Positions 50,180-61,081 of a DNA stretch of 64,000 nt are shown here, piece after piece (the first letter of the stretch is position 1; each line of letters opens with the position of its first letter). Both the position numbers and the translations under genes were made by a program. The notes under the pieces were generated by a model that was not told the origin of the DNA, searched no databases, and saw only the letters and a program-made list of their open reading frames with translations. The stretch comes from Streptomyces marianii (GTDB lineage Bacteria; Actinomycetota; Actinomycetes; Streptomycetales; Streptomycetaceae). Location: contig NZ_VAWE01000001.1 of the NCBI RefSeq assembly GCF_005795905.1, positions 6,251,001 to 6,315,000 of the forward strand. The letters run 5' to 3'.

Positions 50180-51868
50180 ATGGCCAGCAGATCTCTGGCT
50201 GCCGCGCTCGCCGTCGTGGCGGGCACGGCAGCCGCGGTGATCGCGCCACCCGGGGCAGCGCAGGCGGCCCAGCCCGGCACCAAGGACGTCACCGCCGTCC
50301 TCTTCGAATGGCGCTTCGACTCGGTCGCGCAGGCGTGCACCGGCACCCTGGGTCCGGCCGGCTACGGATACGTCCAGGTCTCCCCACCCCAGGAGCACAT
50401 ACCGGGCGGGCAGTGGTGGACGTCCTACCAGCCCGTCAGCTACCGGATCGCGGGGCGGCTGGGCGACCGCGCCGCCTTCACGAGCATGGTCGACGCCTGC
50501 CACGCGGCGGGCGTCAAGGTCGTCGTCGACACCGTCATCAACCACATGGCCGCCGGGAACGGCACGGGTACGGGCGGCTCGTCGTACACCAAGTACGGCT
50601 ACCCCGGCCTGTACTCGGCCCCGGACATGGACGACTGCACCGCGCAGATCACCGACTACCGGGACCGCGCCAATGTCCAGAACTGCGAACTCGTCGGGCT
50701 CGCGGACCTCGACACCGGCGAGGAGTACGTCCGCGACAGGATCGCGGGCTACATGAACGATCTGCTGTCGCTCGGCGTCGACGGCTTCCGCGTCGACGCC
50801 GCCAAGCACATGCCGGCCGGGGACCTGGCCGCGATCAAGGCGAGGCTCGGCAATCCGGCCGCCTACTGGAAGCAGGAGGCCATACACGGCGCCGGTGAGG
50901 CCGTCCAGCCCGACGAGTACCTGGGCAACGGCGACGTGCAGGAGTTCCGCTACGCCCGCGACCTCAAGCGGGTCTTCCTCAACGAGAACCTGGCGTACCT
51001 GAGGAACTTCGGCGAGGGCTGGGGCTACATGACGAGCGGCAAGTCCGCCGTCTTCGTCGACAACCACGACACCGAGCGCGGCGGCGACACCCTCACCTAC
51101 AAGAACGGCGCCGACTACACGCTGGCGAACGTGTTCATGCTGGCCTGGCCGTACGGCGCGCCGGACGTCCACTCCGGCTACGAGTGGTCCGACAAGGACG
51201 CGGGCCCGCCCAACGGCGGCACGGTGAACGCCTGCTACAGCGACGGCTGGAAGTGCCAGCACGCCTGGCGCGAGATCTCCTCCATGGTCGCCTTCCGGAA
51301 CGTCGCGCGCGGTCAGGGCGTCACGAACTGGTGGGACAACGGCGCCGACGCGATCGCGTTCGGCCGGGGCGACAAGGCGTACGTGGCCGTCAACCACGAG
51401 ACCTCGGCGCTGACCCGCACCTTCCAGACCTCCCTTCCGGCCGGCGACTACTGCGACGTCCAGTCGGGCACGGGCGTCACGGTGAACGGCGCCGGCCAGT
51501 TCACCCGGACCCTCGGCCCGAACACCGCCGTCGCGCTGCACGTCGGCGCGAGGAACTGCGGCGGCGGATCGTCCGCCTCCGGCGCCTCGTTCGCGGTCAA
51601 CGCCACGACCGTGCCCGGCCAGAACATCTACGTCACCGGCAACCAGACCGCCCTCGGCAACTGGAACACCGGCAGCGCCCTCAAGCTCGACCCGGCGGCC
51701 TACCCCGTGTGGAAGCTCGACGCCGGCCTGCCCGCCGGCACCTCCTTCGAGTACAAGTACCTGCGCAAGGACGCCGCGGGCAACGTCACCTGGGAGACCG
51801 GTGCGAACCGCACGGCGACGGTCCCGCCGACCGGCAGGGTGAGTCTCGACGACTCCTGGCGGTCCTGA
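50180..51868 (+). CDS. Secreted alpha-amylase with starch-binding domain
   Basis: A 562-residue extracellular alpha-1,4-glucanase. AGGAGG precedes ATG 50180; the signal peptide is [20 protein letters not shown] to about AQA. The catalytic part is of Streptomyces type: [11 protein letters not shown], the nucleophile in [11 protein letters not shown], acid/base Glu in [12 protein letters not shown] and third Asp in [11 protein letters not shown]. From about residue 470 a CBM20-type starch-binding domain follows ([19 protein letters not shown]...[12 protein letters not shown]...WETGANRT). The upstream palindromes suggest MalR control. The gene lies between malR2 and the pullulanase; the following gap is repetitive. 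Confidence 0.95.
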   Translation: MASRSLAAALAVVAGTAAAVIAPPGAAQAAQPGTKDVTAVLFEWRFDSVAQACTGTLGPAGYGYVQVSPPQEHIPGGQWWTSYQPVSYRIAGRLGDRAAFTSMVDACHAAGVKVVVDTVINHMAAGNGTGTGGSSYTKYGYPGLYSAPDMDDCTAQITDYRDRANVQNCELVGLADLDTGEEYVRDRIAGYMNDLLSLGVDGFRVDAAKHMPAGDLAAIKARLGNPAAYWKQEAIHGAGEAVQPDEYLGNGDVQEFRYARDLKRVFLNENLAYLRNFGEGWGYMTSGKSAVFVDNHDTERGGDTLTYKNGADYTLANVFMLAWPYGAPDVHSGYEWSDKDAGPPNGGTVNACYSDGWKCQHAWREISSMVAFRNVARGQGVTNWWDNGADAIAFGRGDKAYVAVNHETSALTRTFQTSLPAGDYCDVQSGTGVTVNGAGQFTRTLGPNTAVALHVGARNCGGGSSASGASFAVNATTVPGQNIYVTGNQTALGNWNTGSALKLDPAAYPVWKLDAGLPAGTSFEYKYLRKDAAGNVTWETGANRTATVPPTGRVSLDDSWRS

Positions 51869-52080
51869 GATCCGGGCCGGGTGGGCGAGGCCGCCGGTGA
51901 ACGTCCCGCCGCCCGTCCGGGCCCCTGGGGGCGCACGGTCGTGCTCGCCCGGACCTGCCATGGTCGTGCTCGCCCGGACCCGGCCGGGCACGACCCGCCG
52001 GGCGGTGCGGGCGAGATCCACGGCCCTCGGCGCACGGCCTTCCGATCCCGACCAGGCCCGAGGAGCCCCGACCAGGCCCG

Positions 52081-52330
52081 AGGAGCCCCACGGTCCACGG
52101 TCCACGGGCCGCGAGTCACGTGCCACGATCCGCGGGCCACCAAGCACGATCCGCAGGCCGCGAGTCACGGTCCACGGTCCACGTGCCACGGTCCACGGGC
52201 CACGATTCACGTGCCATGGGCCAGGGTCCACGTGCCGCGAGTCACGTGCCACGATCCGCGGGCCACCAAGCACGATCCGCAGGCCACGAACCACGATCCG
52301 CAGGCCACAGCCGCGAGTCACGGGTCACGG
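52081..52330. repeat. Degenerate CACG-word repeat with a 49-bp direct repeat
   Basis: The segment 52111-52159 recurs at 52237-52285 (period 126 bp), both beginning GCGAGTCACGTGCCACGATC. Between and around them are many GTCCACG, GCCACG and CACGATCCGC words. The period is a multiple of three, so several nonsense frames run through. No gene is supported from 51869 to 52434; the pullulanase promoter should be near the right end. Confidence 0.85.
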
Positions 52331-52434
52331 GCCCATGAGCAGCCCATGAGCCCACGGGCACAGACGTGTCCCGACGAGTACCGATGCGTTCCGACACGAG
52401 TTCCGACGAGTCCAGACCAGTGAGGAGAACCCTC

Positions 52435-55400
52435 GTGACACCCCCCTCGCGCGCCCGGCGCAGAACGGTGGCGGCCGGCCTGGCCGTCGCCGTGTGCGCC
52501 GCACTCGCGCCCGCCGCCGCGGCGAAGCCGCCCGCCCCACCGTCCGACGCGCGGCTCGCCGCGCAGCCCGCCCGGCACGATCTCACCCGCGAACAGTTCT
52601 ACTTCGTGCTACCGGACCGGTTCGCGAACGGCGAGCGCGCCAACGACCGCGGAGGACTGACCGGTTCACGCCTGGAGACCGGCTACGACCCCACCGACAA
52701 GGGCTTCTACCAGGGCGGCGACCTCAAGGGACTCACCAAGCGCCTGGACTACGTCAAGGGCCTCGGTACGACCGCCATCTGGCTCGCGCCCATCTTCAAG
52801 AACCGCCCCGTACAGGGCAGCGGCAAGGACGCGTCGGCGGGCTACCACGGCTACTGGATCACCGACTTCACCCAGGTCGACCCGCACTTCGGCAGCAACC
52901 GGGACCTGGAGACGCTGATCGACAAGGCCCATGCCAAGGGCATGAAGGTCTTCTTCGACGTCATCACCAACCACACCGCCGACACCGTGGACTACGCCGA
53001 GAAGGCCTACGGCTACCGCCCCAAGGGCTCCCACCCGTACCTCGACAGGAGCGGCCGCCCGTTCGACGACCGCGACGGGATCCCGCGCGGCGCGGTCGAC
53101 GCCGACTCCTTCCCGTACACCCCGGTCAAGGGCGAGGGCGCCGTCACCAAGGTCCCGGCATGGCTCAACGACCCGACGATGTACCACAACCGGGGCGACT
53201 CCACCTGGGCCGGGGAGAGCGCCGAGTACGGCGACTTCGTCGGACTGGACGACCTGTGGACCGAGCGGCCCGAGGTCGTCGAGGGCATGAAGCGGATCTA
53301 CGAGAAGTGGGTCCGCGACTTCCGGATAGACGGCTTCCGGATCGACACGGTCAAGCACGTCGACCTGGACTTCTGGACCCAGTGGGCGACCGCGCTGGAC
53401 GCCTACGCGGCCAAGCGGGGCCGTGAGGACTTCTTCATGTTCGGCGAGGTCTACTCCGCCGACACCGCCGTGACGTCGCCGTACGTCACCCGGGGCCGGC
53501 TCGACTCGACCCTCGACTTCCCCTTCCAGGACGCGGCCCGCGCCTACGCCTCGCAGGGCGCCGGCGCCGGCCGGCTCGCCGAGGTCTTCGCCGACGACTA
53601 CCGGTACACCACCGACAAGGCCAACGCCTACGAGCAGGTGACCTTCCTCGGCAACCACGACATGGGCCGCATTGGCACCTTCCTGAAGCAGGACAACCCC
53701 GGGGCCGGTGACGCCGAACTGCTGAAGCGGGCCCGTCTCGCCAACGAGCTGATGTTCCTCAGCCGGGGCAACCCGGTCGTCTACTACGGCGACGAGCAGG
53801 GCTTCACCGGCGCGGGCGGCGACAAGGACGCCCGCCAGACCCTGTTCGCGTCGAAGACCGCTGACTACCTCGACGACGACCAGCTCGGCACGGACCGCAC
53901 CCACGCCGAAGACGCGTACGACACCGGGCACCCCGTCTACCGCTCGATAGCCGCGCTGTCGAAGCTCACCCGCGAGCACCCGGCGCTGCGTGACGGCGTC
54001 CAGCAGGAGCGCTACGCGAAGGACTCCGTCTACGCCTTCTCCCGGACGGACGCGACGAAGCGCGCGGGAGCCGTCGAGTACCTGGTGGCCGTCAACAACG
54101 CCACCACCGAGAAGACCGTGACCGTGCCCGTGGACTCGGCGGAGTTCCGGGCCCTGTACGGCGGTTCCGGCACCGTGCACGCCACCGGCGGCCGGGTCAC
54201 CGTCACCGTGCCCGCGCTGTCGGCGCTGGTGCTGCGCGCGACCGGGCCCCTCGCGCCCCCCGCCGCGAAGCCGTCCCTGACCCTGAGGGCCCCCGCCGCC
54301 GGGGCGACCGGCACCGTGGAGATCTCCGCCGACGTCCGCGGCGGACAGCTCAACCGGGTCGTCTTCGCAGCGCAGGTGGGCAACGGCAAGTGGCGCACCC
54401 TCGGCACCGCCGACCACGCCCCGTACACGGTCACCCAGCACATCACGGCGCCCGCCGGCACGCCCCTGCGCTACAAGGCGGTCGTCGTCGACAGTGTCGG
54501 CCGCACCGCGAGTGCCCTCGCCGCCACCACGGCCGGCCGGGTCCCGCCGCCCGAGAAACCCACGGCCGTCGAGCGCACCCACGCGGTCGTCCACTACAAG
54601 CGCGCCGGTGGGGGTACCTCCCAGGCCGAAGGCTCCGGGGGAGACTACGACGGCGTGCGGCTGAAGGCCGCCGGGACCACGGCCGCGTTCACCGGCCGCG
54701 ACGCCTGGGGCGCCTTCGCCTGGGTCAAGGTCCCCGAGGGTACGTCGGCCCTCTCGTACACCGTCGAGGAGGACGGCGCCCCCGACGGGCCGCAGCGCAC
54801 CATCGACCTCGGCCGCACCGGCGAGGTCTGGATCACGCAGGGCCAGGACGGCCAGTCCGACACCGCTCCCGACGGCGCCCGCCCGCCGCAGGACCCGAAG
54901 AAGGCCGTGCTGCACTACCACCGGCCTGGGGGCACCTCCCAGGCGGGAGGCTCCGGGGGAGGCGACTACGACGGCTGGGGCCTGCACACCTGGACCGGTG
55001 CCGCCGAGCCCACCGACTGGTCGAAGCCGCTGATGCCGGTCCGGAAGGACGCGTACGGTGTCACCTTCGAGGTCCCGCTCGCCGAGGGCGCCACGTCGCT
55101 CAGCTACATCGTCCACAAGGGCGACGAGAAGGACCTGCCGACCGACCAGTCGCTGTCGTTCGCCAGCCACGGCCGCGAGGTGTGGATGCTCGCCGGGCAG
55201 CCGAAGTACCTGCTGCCGATGAGCGGCGGTGCGCCCGCGCCCGATCTGTCGAAGGCCGAGGCGCAGTTCATCGACCGCGACACCGTCGTGTGGAAGGTGA
55301 AGGCCACCGGCGCCACCAGCCGGCAACTCGTGTACGCACCCGGCGGCGGCATCGAAATCGTCGACGGCGCACTCAGCGACGAGGGGCGGTGGCTGCGGCT

Positions 55401-57813
55401 GAACCCGTCCGCACTGACCGGCGCCCAGAAGGCGAAGTACCCGCACCTGAAGGACTTCCCCGCCTTCACCGTCGACCCGCGCGACCGCGACCGGGTCGAG
55501 GACGCGCTGCGCGGCCAGCTGATCGCCACCCAGCGCAACGCGGCCGGTGCCCTGCTCTCCGCGACCGGAGTGCAGATCCCGGGCGTCCTCGACGACCTTT
55601 ACGCGGGCAAGGCGCAGAAGGCCGCGCTCGGACCGGTGTTCCGCAAGGGACGCCCGACGCTTTCCGTGTGGGCCCCCACCGCGCGCAGGGTCGCCCTCGA
55701 ACTGGACGGGAAGACCGTCCCGATGCGCCGCGACGACGCCTCCGGCGTCTGGACGGTCACCGGCCCGGCGAGCTGGCGGGGAAAGCCCTACCGGTACGCC
55801 GTGACGGTCTGGGCGCCCAGTGTGCGGAAGGTGGTCACCAACAGGGTCACCGACCCGTACTCCACCGCCCTCACCACGGACTCGGCCCGCAGTCTCGTCG
55901 TCGACCTCGCCGACCCGAAGCTCGCGCCCGAGGGCTGGTCCACGCTGCGCAAGCCGGCCGCCGTGCCGCTGAAGGACGCCCAGATCCAGGAGCTGCACGT
56001 CCGCGACTTCTCGGTCGCCGACCGCACCGCGAGGAACAAGGGCGGCTACCTCGCCCTCACCGAGCGTGAGTCGGACGGGATGAAGCACCTGGCGTCGCTC
56101 GCGAGGAGCGGCACCTCCTACGTGCATCTGCTTCCCGTCTTCGACATCGGCACCGTCCCGGAGAGGAAGTCGGACCAGTCCGTGCCGGACTGCGACCTGA
56201 AGGCGTATGCGCCGGACTCCGCGGAGCAGCAGGCCTGCGTCGCGAAGGCGGCGGCGAAGGACGCCTACAACTGGGGCTACGACCCGCTGCACTACACCGT
56301 CCCGGAGGGCTCCTACGCCTCCGATCCCGAGGGCACGCGCCGCACGGTCGAGTTCCGGCGGATGGTGCAGGGCCTGAACGGTGCCGGACTGCGCACCGTC
56401 ATGGACGTCGTCTACAACCACACCGTCGCGAGCGGCCAGTCGGAGAAGTCCGTGCTGGACCGGATCGTCCCCGGCTACTACCAGCGGCTCCTCGACGACG
56501 GTTCGGTGGCCACGTCCACCTGCTGCGCCAACACCGCGCCCGAGAACACCATGATGGGCAAGCTCGTCGTGGACTCGGTCGTCACCTGGGCGAAGGACTA
56601 CAAGGTCGACGGCTTCCGGTTCGACCTGATGGGTCACCACCCGAAGGCGAACATGCTCGCCGTCCGCAAGGCTCTCGACGCGCTCACCGTCGGGAAGGAC
56701 GGCGTCGACGGGAAGAAGATCGTCCTGTACGGGGAGGGCTGGAACTTCGGCGAGATCGCGGACGACGCCCGGTTCGTCCAGGCCACCCAGAGGAACATGG
56801 CCGGCACGGGGATCGCCACCTTCTCCGACCGGGCGCGGGACGCGGTCCGCGGCGGCGGCCCGTTCGACGAGGACCCAGGCGTCCAGGGCTTCGCCTCCGG
56901 TCTGTTCACCGAGCCCAACGCCTCCGAGGCCAACGGCACCCCGGCCGAGCAGAGGGCCCGGCTGCTGCACTACCAGGACCTGATCAAGGTCGGGCTGTCC
57001 GGCAACCTGGCGTCGTACACCTTCACCGACACCCGGGGCCGCGCGGTCAAGGGCTCCGAGGTGGACTACAACGGCTCCCCGGCGGGCTACGCGGCGGCAC
57101 CCGGGGACGCCCTCGCCTACGCGGACGCCCACGACAACGAGACGCTCTACGACGCGCTCGCGTTCAAGCTGCCGCCGTCCGTCCCCGCGGCCGACCGCGC
57201 CCGGATGCAGGTCCTGGCGATGGCGACGGCCGCGCTCTCCCAGGGGCCCGCGCTGTCCCAGGCCGGCACCGACCTCCTCCGGTCGAAGTCGCTCGACCGC
57301 AACTCCTACGACAGCGGTGACTGGTTCAACCCCGTCCACTGGGACTGCCGCGACGGCAACGGCTTCGGCCGCGGCCTGCCGCCGGCCGCCGACAACAAGA
57401 CCAAGTGGCCGTACGCCAAGCCGCTGCTGACCGCGCCCACGCTGAAGCCCGGCTGCGCGGAGATCACCGGCACCTCGGCCGCCTACCGCGATCTGCTGAG
57501 GATCCGCACGACCGAGAAGGAGTTCGGACTCGGCTCGGCGGACGAGGTGCAGTCGGCGCTCTCGTTCCCGCTGTCGGGCACGGACGAGACACCGGGGGTG
57601 ATCACCATGCGCCTGGGCGGTCTGGTCGTGGTGTTCAACGCCACTCCGGACCGCCGGACCCAGCGGATCGGCGCCCTCGCGGGCACGTCCCACCGGCTGC
57701 ACCCGGTCCAGGCCGGGGGCGCCGACCCGGTGGTCAAGTCCGCGTCGTACGACGGCGCCACCGGCTCCTTCGCGGTGCCGGGACGCACCGTCGCCGTCTT
57801 CACCCGCGGCTGA
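52435..57813 (+). CDS. Secreted amylopullulanase: two GH13 domains, two PUD domains, CBM48
   Basis: A 1,792-residue extracellular enzyme. The GTG start at 52435 has GAGGAG upstream and yields a signal peptide ([20 protein letters not shown]). Domain 1 is an amylase-type GH13: nucleophile in [13 protein letters not shown], Glu in FGEVYS, Asp in GNHDMGR (residues about 296-409). Two pullulanase-associated domains follow (about 715-800 and 821-920). Then come a CBM48-like module (about 1066-1140) and a pullulanase-type GH13: [21 protein letters not shown] and [11 protein letters not shown]. It should cut both alpha-1,4 and alpha-1,6 bonds of starch. The frame opens earlier (52366) without support. 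Confidence 0.93.
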   Translation: MTPPSRARRRTVAAGLAVAVCAALAPAAAAKPPAPPSDARLAAQPARHDLTREQFYFVLPDRFANGERANDRGGLTGSRLETGYDPTDKGFYQGGDLKGLTKRLDYVKGLGTTAIWLAPIFKNRPVQGSGKDASAGYHGYWITDFTQVDPHFGSNRDLETLIDKAHAKGMKVFFDVITNHTADTVDYAEKAYGYRPKGSHPYLDRSGRPFDDRDGIPRGAVDADSFPYTPVKGEGAVTKVPAWLNDPTMYHNRGDSTWAGESAEYGDFVGLDDLWTERPEVVEGMKRIYEKWVRDFRIDGFRIDTVKHVDLDFWTQWATALDAYAAKRGREDFFMFGEVYSADTAVTSPYVTRGRLDSTLDFPFQDAARAYASQGAGAGRLAEVFADDYRYTTDKANAYEQVTFLGNHDMGRIGTFLKQDNPGAGDAELLKRARLANELMFLSRGNPVVYYGDEQGFTGAGGDKDARQTLFASKTADYLDDDQLGTDRTHAEDAYDTGHPVYRSIAALSKLTREHPALRDGVQQERYAKDSVYAFSRTDATKRAGAVEYLVAVNNATTEKTVTVPVDSAEFRALYGGSGTVHATGGRVTVTVPALSALVLRATGPLAPPAAKPSLTLRAPAAGATGTVEISADVRGGQLNRVVFAAQVGNGKWRTLGTADHAPYTVTQHITAPAGTPLRYKAVVVDSVGRTASALAATTAGRVPPPEKPTAVERTHAVVHYKRAGGGTSQAEGSGGDYDGVRLKAAGTTAAFTGRDAWGAFAWVKVPEGTSALSYTVEEDGAPDGPQRTIDLGRTGEVWITQGQDGQSDTAPDGARPPQDPKKAVLHYHRPGGTSQAGGSGGGDYDGWGLHTWTGAAEPTDWSKPLMPVRKDAYGVTFEVPLAEGATSLSYIVHKGDEKDLPTDQSLSFASHGREVWMLAGQPKYLLPMSGGAPAPDLSKAEAQFIDRDTVVWKVKATGATSRQLVYAPGGGIEIVDGALSDEGRWLRLNPSALTGAQKAKYPHLKDFPAFTVDPRDRDRVEDALRGQLIATQRNAAGALLSATGVQIPGVLDDLYAGKAQKAALGPVFRKGRPTLSVWAPTARRVALELDGKTVPMRRDDASGVWTVTGPASWRGKPYRYAVTVWAPSVRKVVTNRVTDPYSTALTTDSARSLVVDLADPKLAPEGWSTLRKPAAVPLKDAQIQELHVRDFSVADRTARNKGGYLALTERESDGMKHLASLARSGTSYVHLLPVFDIGTVPERKSDQSVPDCDLKAYAPDSAEQQACVAKAAAKDAYNWGYDPLHYTVPEGSYASDPEGTRRTVEFRRMVQGLNGAGLRTVMDVVYNHTVASGQSEKSVLDRIVPGYYQRLLDDGSVATSTCCANTAPENTMMGKLVVDSVVTWAKDYKVDGFRFDLMGHHPKANMLAVRKALDALTVGKDGVDGKKIVLYGEGWNFGEIADDARFVQATQRNMAGTGIATFSDRARDAVRGGGPFDEDPGVQGFASGLFTEPNASEANGTPAEQRARLLHYQDLIKVGLSGNLASYTFTDTRGRAVKGSEVDYNGSPAGYAAAPGDALAYADAHDNETLYDALAFKLPPSVPAADRARMQVLAMATAALSQGPALSQAGTDLLRSKSLDRNSYDSGDWFNPVHWDCRDGNGFGRGLPPAADNKTKWPYAKPLLTAPTLKPGCAEITGTSAAYRDLLRIRTTEKEFGLGSADEVQSALSFPLSGTDETPGVITMRLGGLVVVFNATPDRRTQRIGALAGTSHRLHPVQAGGADPVVKSASYDGATGSFAVPGRTVAVFTRG
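54607..54643 (+). repeat. REP-like palindromic insert in the first PUD domain of pullulanase
   Basis: GGTGGGGGTACCTCCCAGG...CCGAAGGCTCCGGGGGAG is G/C palindrome-like and encodes [12 protein letters not shown] between HYKRA and DYDG. The site corresponds exactly to that of the second insert at 54926. Such GGGGNACCTCCC...GGGGGAG elements are familiar to me from Streptomyces intergenic DNA, though I cannot search for copies. Confidence 0.55.
54926..54964 (+). repeat. REP-like palindromic insert in the second PUD domain of pullulanase
   Basis: CTGGGGGCACCTCCCAGGCG...GGAGGCTCCGGGGGAGG encodes [12 protein letters not shown] between HYHRP and DYDGWGLH. Ordinary PUD domains run HYHRPDGDYDGW without an insert. 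It is similar but not identical to the insert at 54607. Confidence 0.55.
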
Positions 57814-57843
57814 CGCGCGGCGGCGCGGCGGGGCCCTCGGGGC

Positions 57844-58581
57844 TCAGGCGCGCTGCTGCGGAACCCGTGCCGCGGGTGCCGGGGACGGTGCCTGCGGCAC
57901 GAGGGCCACGAGCCGGCCGACGAGGTCCCCGAAGGGCCCGTCGGCCGGCTCGTCCCGCATGATGCGCTCCAGCACGGCAGCCATGTCCGGGTCGTACGCC
58001 GCGGGCACCGCCACCAGCGCCGCGAAGTCGTGGACCAGTTGGAGCTCCAACTCCGCTCGCGGTATCTCCCGGCCGTCCAGCCAGATCAGCGCGGTGGACT
58101 CGGCCAGCGACACCCAGGACCGCACCACCAGCCGCAGCCGTGGCGCCGGGTCGGTGACACCGAGATGGGCCATGATCTGCTCGTAGGCCGCCTGGCGGAC
58201 CCCGTCTATCACCGCGCTGGTGGTGCCGGTGCCCGCCGCGGGGCCGCCCCGCATCAGCGCCGAGAAGCCCGGCCCGTGCTCGTCGACGAAGTCGAAGAAC
58301 CGGCGCATCACCCTCAGCAGCCGTCCGCCGAGCGGCCCTTCGTGCCGCTCCGAGAAACGGTGGGCGAGGTCCTCCGCCGCGCGCCGCAGCGCGGCCTCGT
58401 ACAGGCTCTGCTTGCCGGGGAAGTAGTGGTAGACCAGCGGGCGCGAGATACCCGCGGCGGCGGCGATCTCGTCGATCGACACCTCGTCGGGGGAGCGGTG
58501 GCTGAACAGCTCCAGCGCCACTCCGATCAGCTGCTGCCTGCGCTCTTCGACGCCCATCCTGCGGCGAACCCCGGTCGTCAT
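57844..58581 (-). CDS. TetR-family regulator
   Basis: A 245-residue regulator. The helix-turn-helix domain is RRQQLIGVALELFSHRSPDEVSIDEIAAAAGISRPLVYHYFPGKQ (residues about 14-58), followed by a helical ligand domain with the DFAALVAVPAAYDPDM segment. The start at ATG 58581 is chosen since an extended symmetric operator begins eight bases upstream. Divergent from the small membrane protein at 58645, it probably controls itself and that gene. The ligand is unknown. The gene end is 30 bp from the pullulanase stop and the two genes are convergent. Confidence 0.9.
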   Translation of the reverse strand: MTTGVRRRMGVEERRQQLIGVALELFSHRSPDEVSIDEIAAAAGISRPLVYHYFPGKQSLYEAALRRAAEDLAHRFSERHEGPLGGRLLRVMRRFFDFVDEHGPGFSALMRGGPAAGTGTTSAVIDGVRQAAYEQIMAHLGVTDPAPRLRLVVRSWVSLAESTALIWLDGREIPRAELELQLVHDFAALVAVPAAYDPDMAAVLERIMRDEPADGPFGDLVGRLVALVPQAPSPAPAARVPQQRA

Positions 58582-58588
58582 GCGAACA

Positions 58589-58635
58589 GCCTAACGGCCG
58601 GGCTTCGGACGCCGTCCGCCGCTCGGCCGTTAGGC
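58589..58635. promoter_or_regulatory. Nested symmetric operator between tetR and a membrane gene
   Basis: GCCTAACGGCCG (58589-58600) and CGGCCGTTAGGC (58624-58635) are perfect 12-bp inverted arms. CGGACG-C-CGTCCG (58606-58618) lies inside and shares the same centre at 58612. The 47-bp element fills nearly all of the 63-bp divergent gap, so it can act on both promoters. Confidence 0.82.
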
Positions 58636-58644
58636 TTCCGGAAC

Positions 58645-59040
58645 ATGACCGCTTCTGACCAGGAGACACCCGCGGAGTCCCCGGCACCTTCGGACGCGCC
58701 CGCGCTCGTGGACGCGCCCGCGCCGACGGGAGTGCCCGCGGTGGACGGGCCCGTATCCGCGGACGGGCCGGCGCCCGCGCCGGGACGCATGACCCCCCGC
58801 CAGGCGCGGACGCTCCGGATCGCCGCGGCGTCCCTCGTGCTCGTGGCGCTCGGTGCGGTCCTGGCGGTGCGGCTGGCCAGTCGCACGTCGGTCCTCGTGG
58901 TCGGGGCGTACGGACTGGCCATGATCCTGTGCGGAGTTGTCATCGAGCTCAGCCGCCACGGCCGCACCCGGCTGGGCACGTATCTGCTGGGCGCGGGCCT
59001 GGCGGCGGCCCTTGCGGCGGACTGGCTGCTGCTGCCCTGA
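58645..59040 (+). CDS. Small membrane protein with disordered N-terminus
   Basis: A 131-residue protein. Residues 1-50 are a Pro/Ala/Asp-rich disordered segment; three hydrophobic helices follow, starting RIAAASLVLVALGAVLAVRL. The C-terminus (LLGAGLAAALAADWLLLP) is buried. It resembles the small DUF-type proteins of three TM helices that are common in actinobacteria. The start ATG 58645 lies ten bases past the operator. It is probably controlled by the divergent TetR protein. Function unknown. Confidence 0.75.
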   Translation: MTASDQETPAESPAPSDAPALVDAPAPTGVPAVDGPVSADGPAPAPGRMTPRQARTLRIAAASLVLVALGAVLAVRLASRTSVLVVGAYGLAMILCGVVIELSRHGRTRLGTYLLGAGLAAALAADWLLLP

Positions 59041-59104
59041 GCCGCTCGGCTCCGGGCGCATCGGGCCCACCCGTCCCGTCCGGGCTCCGTGGTCCGGGCG
59101 CCGT

Positions 59105-61051
59105 TCAGCGCAGGGCACGCATCCGGGATCCGTCCGCGAGCCTGCCGTCGAGCTCCACCCGCACCCCCTGGCGCGCCGGCACGACGAGGTGGTTGCCCCC
59201 CGCGCTGCCGGTGACCCCGCCGGAAGCACGTACGGAGGTGACGTCCTCACTACCCGCGGCCAGCACGTACCACTGGCCCGTGCGGGACTTCCACAGCACG
59301 CCCGCCAGCACCCGCGGGTCCCGCGGTCCGCACGCGGGGGACACCTCGGAGCGGGCCACCACCACACCGGTCGACCGGGCCGCCGGGCCCGACTGCGGCG
59401 GCTGGAACTGGGCGAGCACCCGGCCGCCCGCGCCGCGCCAGGTCTCGGCGCGGGTGCACACCCAGGCTGCCCTGCCGTTCCCCTCCGGCAGCCACTGACG
59501 CGTGTACCGCCAGGCGTTGACCTCCCGCACCCCGTTCGAGCGCATCGTGGGCAGCAGACAGGCCGTGCGCGCCCAGGCGGTGCGGGCCTCCTCGGGAGCT
59601 TCGGGGACATCGCCGACGGACAGCGGAGGACCCCAGGTCAGCCGGGCCGGAACGATCTCGCCGAGATCGGTGACCAGCCGCCGGGCGCCGCCGCCGGACA
59701 GCTCCAGCGCGGGCCACGCCCGGCACTCGCGGGCCGCGGCCGGGCTCGGCAGCACCTCGGTCACCCCGTGCGCGTCGCGCCGCAGTGTCCGGGGCTCCGC
59801 GTCCGGATCGAGCAGATCCCGTGCCGAGGCCCCGCTCACCCAGGGTGCCGTCAGGTAGCGGACACCGCCGCTGCCCCGGCCGACCAGCAGCGCCCCGGCG
59901 GTGGCCGCGTCCGCCGCGTCGGTCCGGGCGAGGTCCAGCGCCGGGCCGCCGCTCGCGCCCCCGTCCGGCTCCGCGTACCGCACAACACGCAGCCCGTCGT
60001 GGAACACCACCACCCGGGCCCGGCCCACCTCGCCCGCGAACAGCAGCTGTGGCGCCCCCATCGGCGGACCCGGCGGGGTGCCGGGTGTCGCGGACACCTG
60101 CACCGTCGCACCGGGCCGCGCCCAGACGGCGAGCGCCCTGCGCAGCAGTGCGCGGTCCCCGGTCAGCGAGCCCCGGGCGGGCCACACGGAGAAGTCCGTG
60201 CGGCTGGAGCTCCGCCAGGCCTGAGCGCCGATCCGCTGCAGCCGTGCCGGGTCCAGCGCCGCCTCGGCGGCCGGGTGGCGCGCGTACAGCGGAGCGGCCG
60301 CCTCCGCCGGTGCCCAGCCCTCTCCGGGCAGGCTCAGCAGTGTGCCGGACACCAGCACGGCCGCGGCCGCCGCCAGCGCGGCCTTCGCATGCCGCCGGCG
60401 GCGCATCAGATCGGTCGGCCGGGCCTGCAGCGAGCAGGGGTCGAACTCGGGGGACTCCAGCAGATCGACCGCGGTCCTGCCCTCCGGGGTGCGGAGCCCG
60501 TCCGCCGCCGCGAGCGCCGCGTGCGGGTCGGCCACCCCGGCGCCGCTCAGTACCTGCCGCACCGCGGCATCCGTCAGCCCCTCCAGGGCGCGCAGCGCGT
60601 ATGCGGCACGCGCGGCCCCGGACAGCGCGGACAGCCCCTGGTCCAGGGCGAGTTCATCGGCGCCGCCGGAGCGCGGGAACAACCGCAGCCCCCACACCTG
60701 GGGCAGCAGCGGCGGGAACTGCACACGCTTCGGCCAGGCCCGCCGCCGCAGCGGGAGACCCGCGTCCAGCGCCTGCCGCAGCACCCGCCCGCGGACGAAC
60801 GCGTACCCCGGCGCGGCCGTTCCGCGCGGCGCCGGCACCCGTGCCCCACCGGCCTGCGGAAGCCGGGCCGCACGGCCGCGCGGCAGGGAGCGCTGCACGA
60901 TCCAGTGAGCGGTCAGCACACGGCGGTTGCGGCCGAGGGAGGGCGGCAGAACGAGGTAGGCGGTCCGCACCAGACGCGGATAGTGCTCCACGAGCGCGGC
61001 CTCGGCCTGCTCCACGTCGACGGCGGCGGGGGCGAGTTCCTGGGTGCTCAC
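59105..61051 (-). CDS. Membrane-anchored protein with sigma-factor-like N-terminal module
   Basis: A 648-residue protein of unknown function. Residues 17-57 (ALVEHYPRLVRTAYLVLPPS and following) parallel ECF sigma region 2. Residues 135-182, LSALSGAARAAYALRALEGL then TDAAVRQVLSGAGVADPHAA, parallel region 4. Residues 221-241 form one TM helix, after which about 400 residues are extracytoplasmic, with Cys pairs in ARECRAW and VCTRAE. Region 2 lacks the acidic core-binding residues of active sigma factors. It could be a surface sensor or a retired sigma fusion. The start is ATG 61051; the next gene on the same strand lies 30 bp upstream. Confidence 0.7.
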   Translation of the reverse strand: MSTQELAPAAVDVEQAEAALVEHYPRLVRTAYLVLPPSLGRNRRVLTAHWIVQRSLPRGRAARLPQAGGARVPAPRGTAAPGYAFVRGRVLRQALDAGLPLRRRAWPKRVQFPPLLPQVWGLRLFPRSGGADELALDQGLSALSGAARAAYALRALEGLTDAAVRQVLSGAGVADPHAALAAADGLRTPEGRTAVDLLESPEFDPCSLQARPTDLMRRRRHAKAALAAAAAVLVSGTLLSLPGEGWAPAEAAAPLYARHPAAEAALDPARLQRIGAQAWRSSSRTDFSVWPARGSLTGDRALLRRALAVWARPGATVQVSATPGTPPGPPMGAPQLLFAGEVGRARVVVFHDGLRVVRYAEPDGGASGGPALDLARTDAADAATAGALLVGRGSGGVRYLTAPWVSGASARDLLDPDAEPRTLRRDAHGVTEVLPSPAAARECRAWPALELSGGGARRLVTDLGEIVPARLTWGPPLSVGDVPEAPEEARTAWARTACLLPTMRSNGVREVNAWRYTRQWLPEGNGRAAWVCTRAETWRGAGGRVLAQFQPPQSGPAARSTGVVVARSEVSPACGPRDPRVLAGVLWKSRTGQWYVLAAGSEDVTSVRASGGVTGSAGGNHLVVPARQGVRVELDGRLADGSRMRALR

Positions 61052-61081
61052 CTTCAGCAGAACGAGCGAATACTGCGATAG

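Noticed and set aside
52666..57702. 1,678-codon open frame opposite the pullulanase
   Set aside because: A shadow produced by third-position GC bias. It has no domain, and the composition is Val/Gly/Arg noise; the pullulanase frame has all catalytic motifs.
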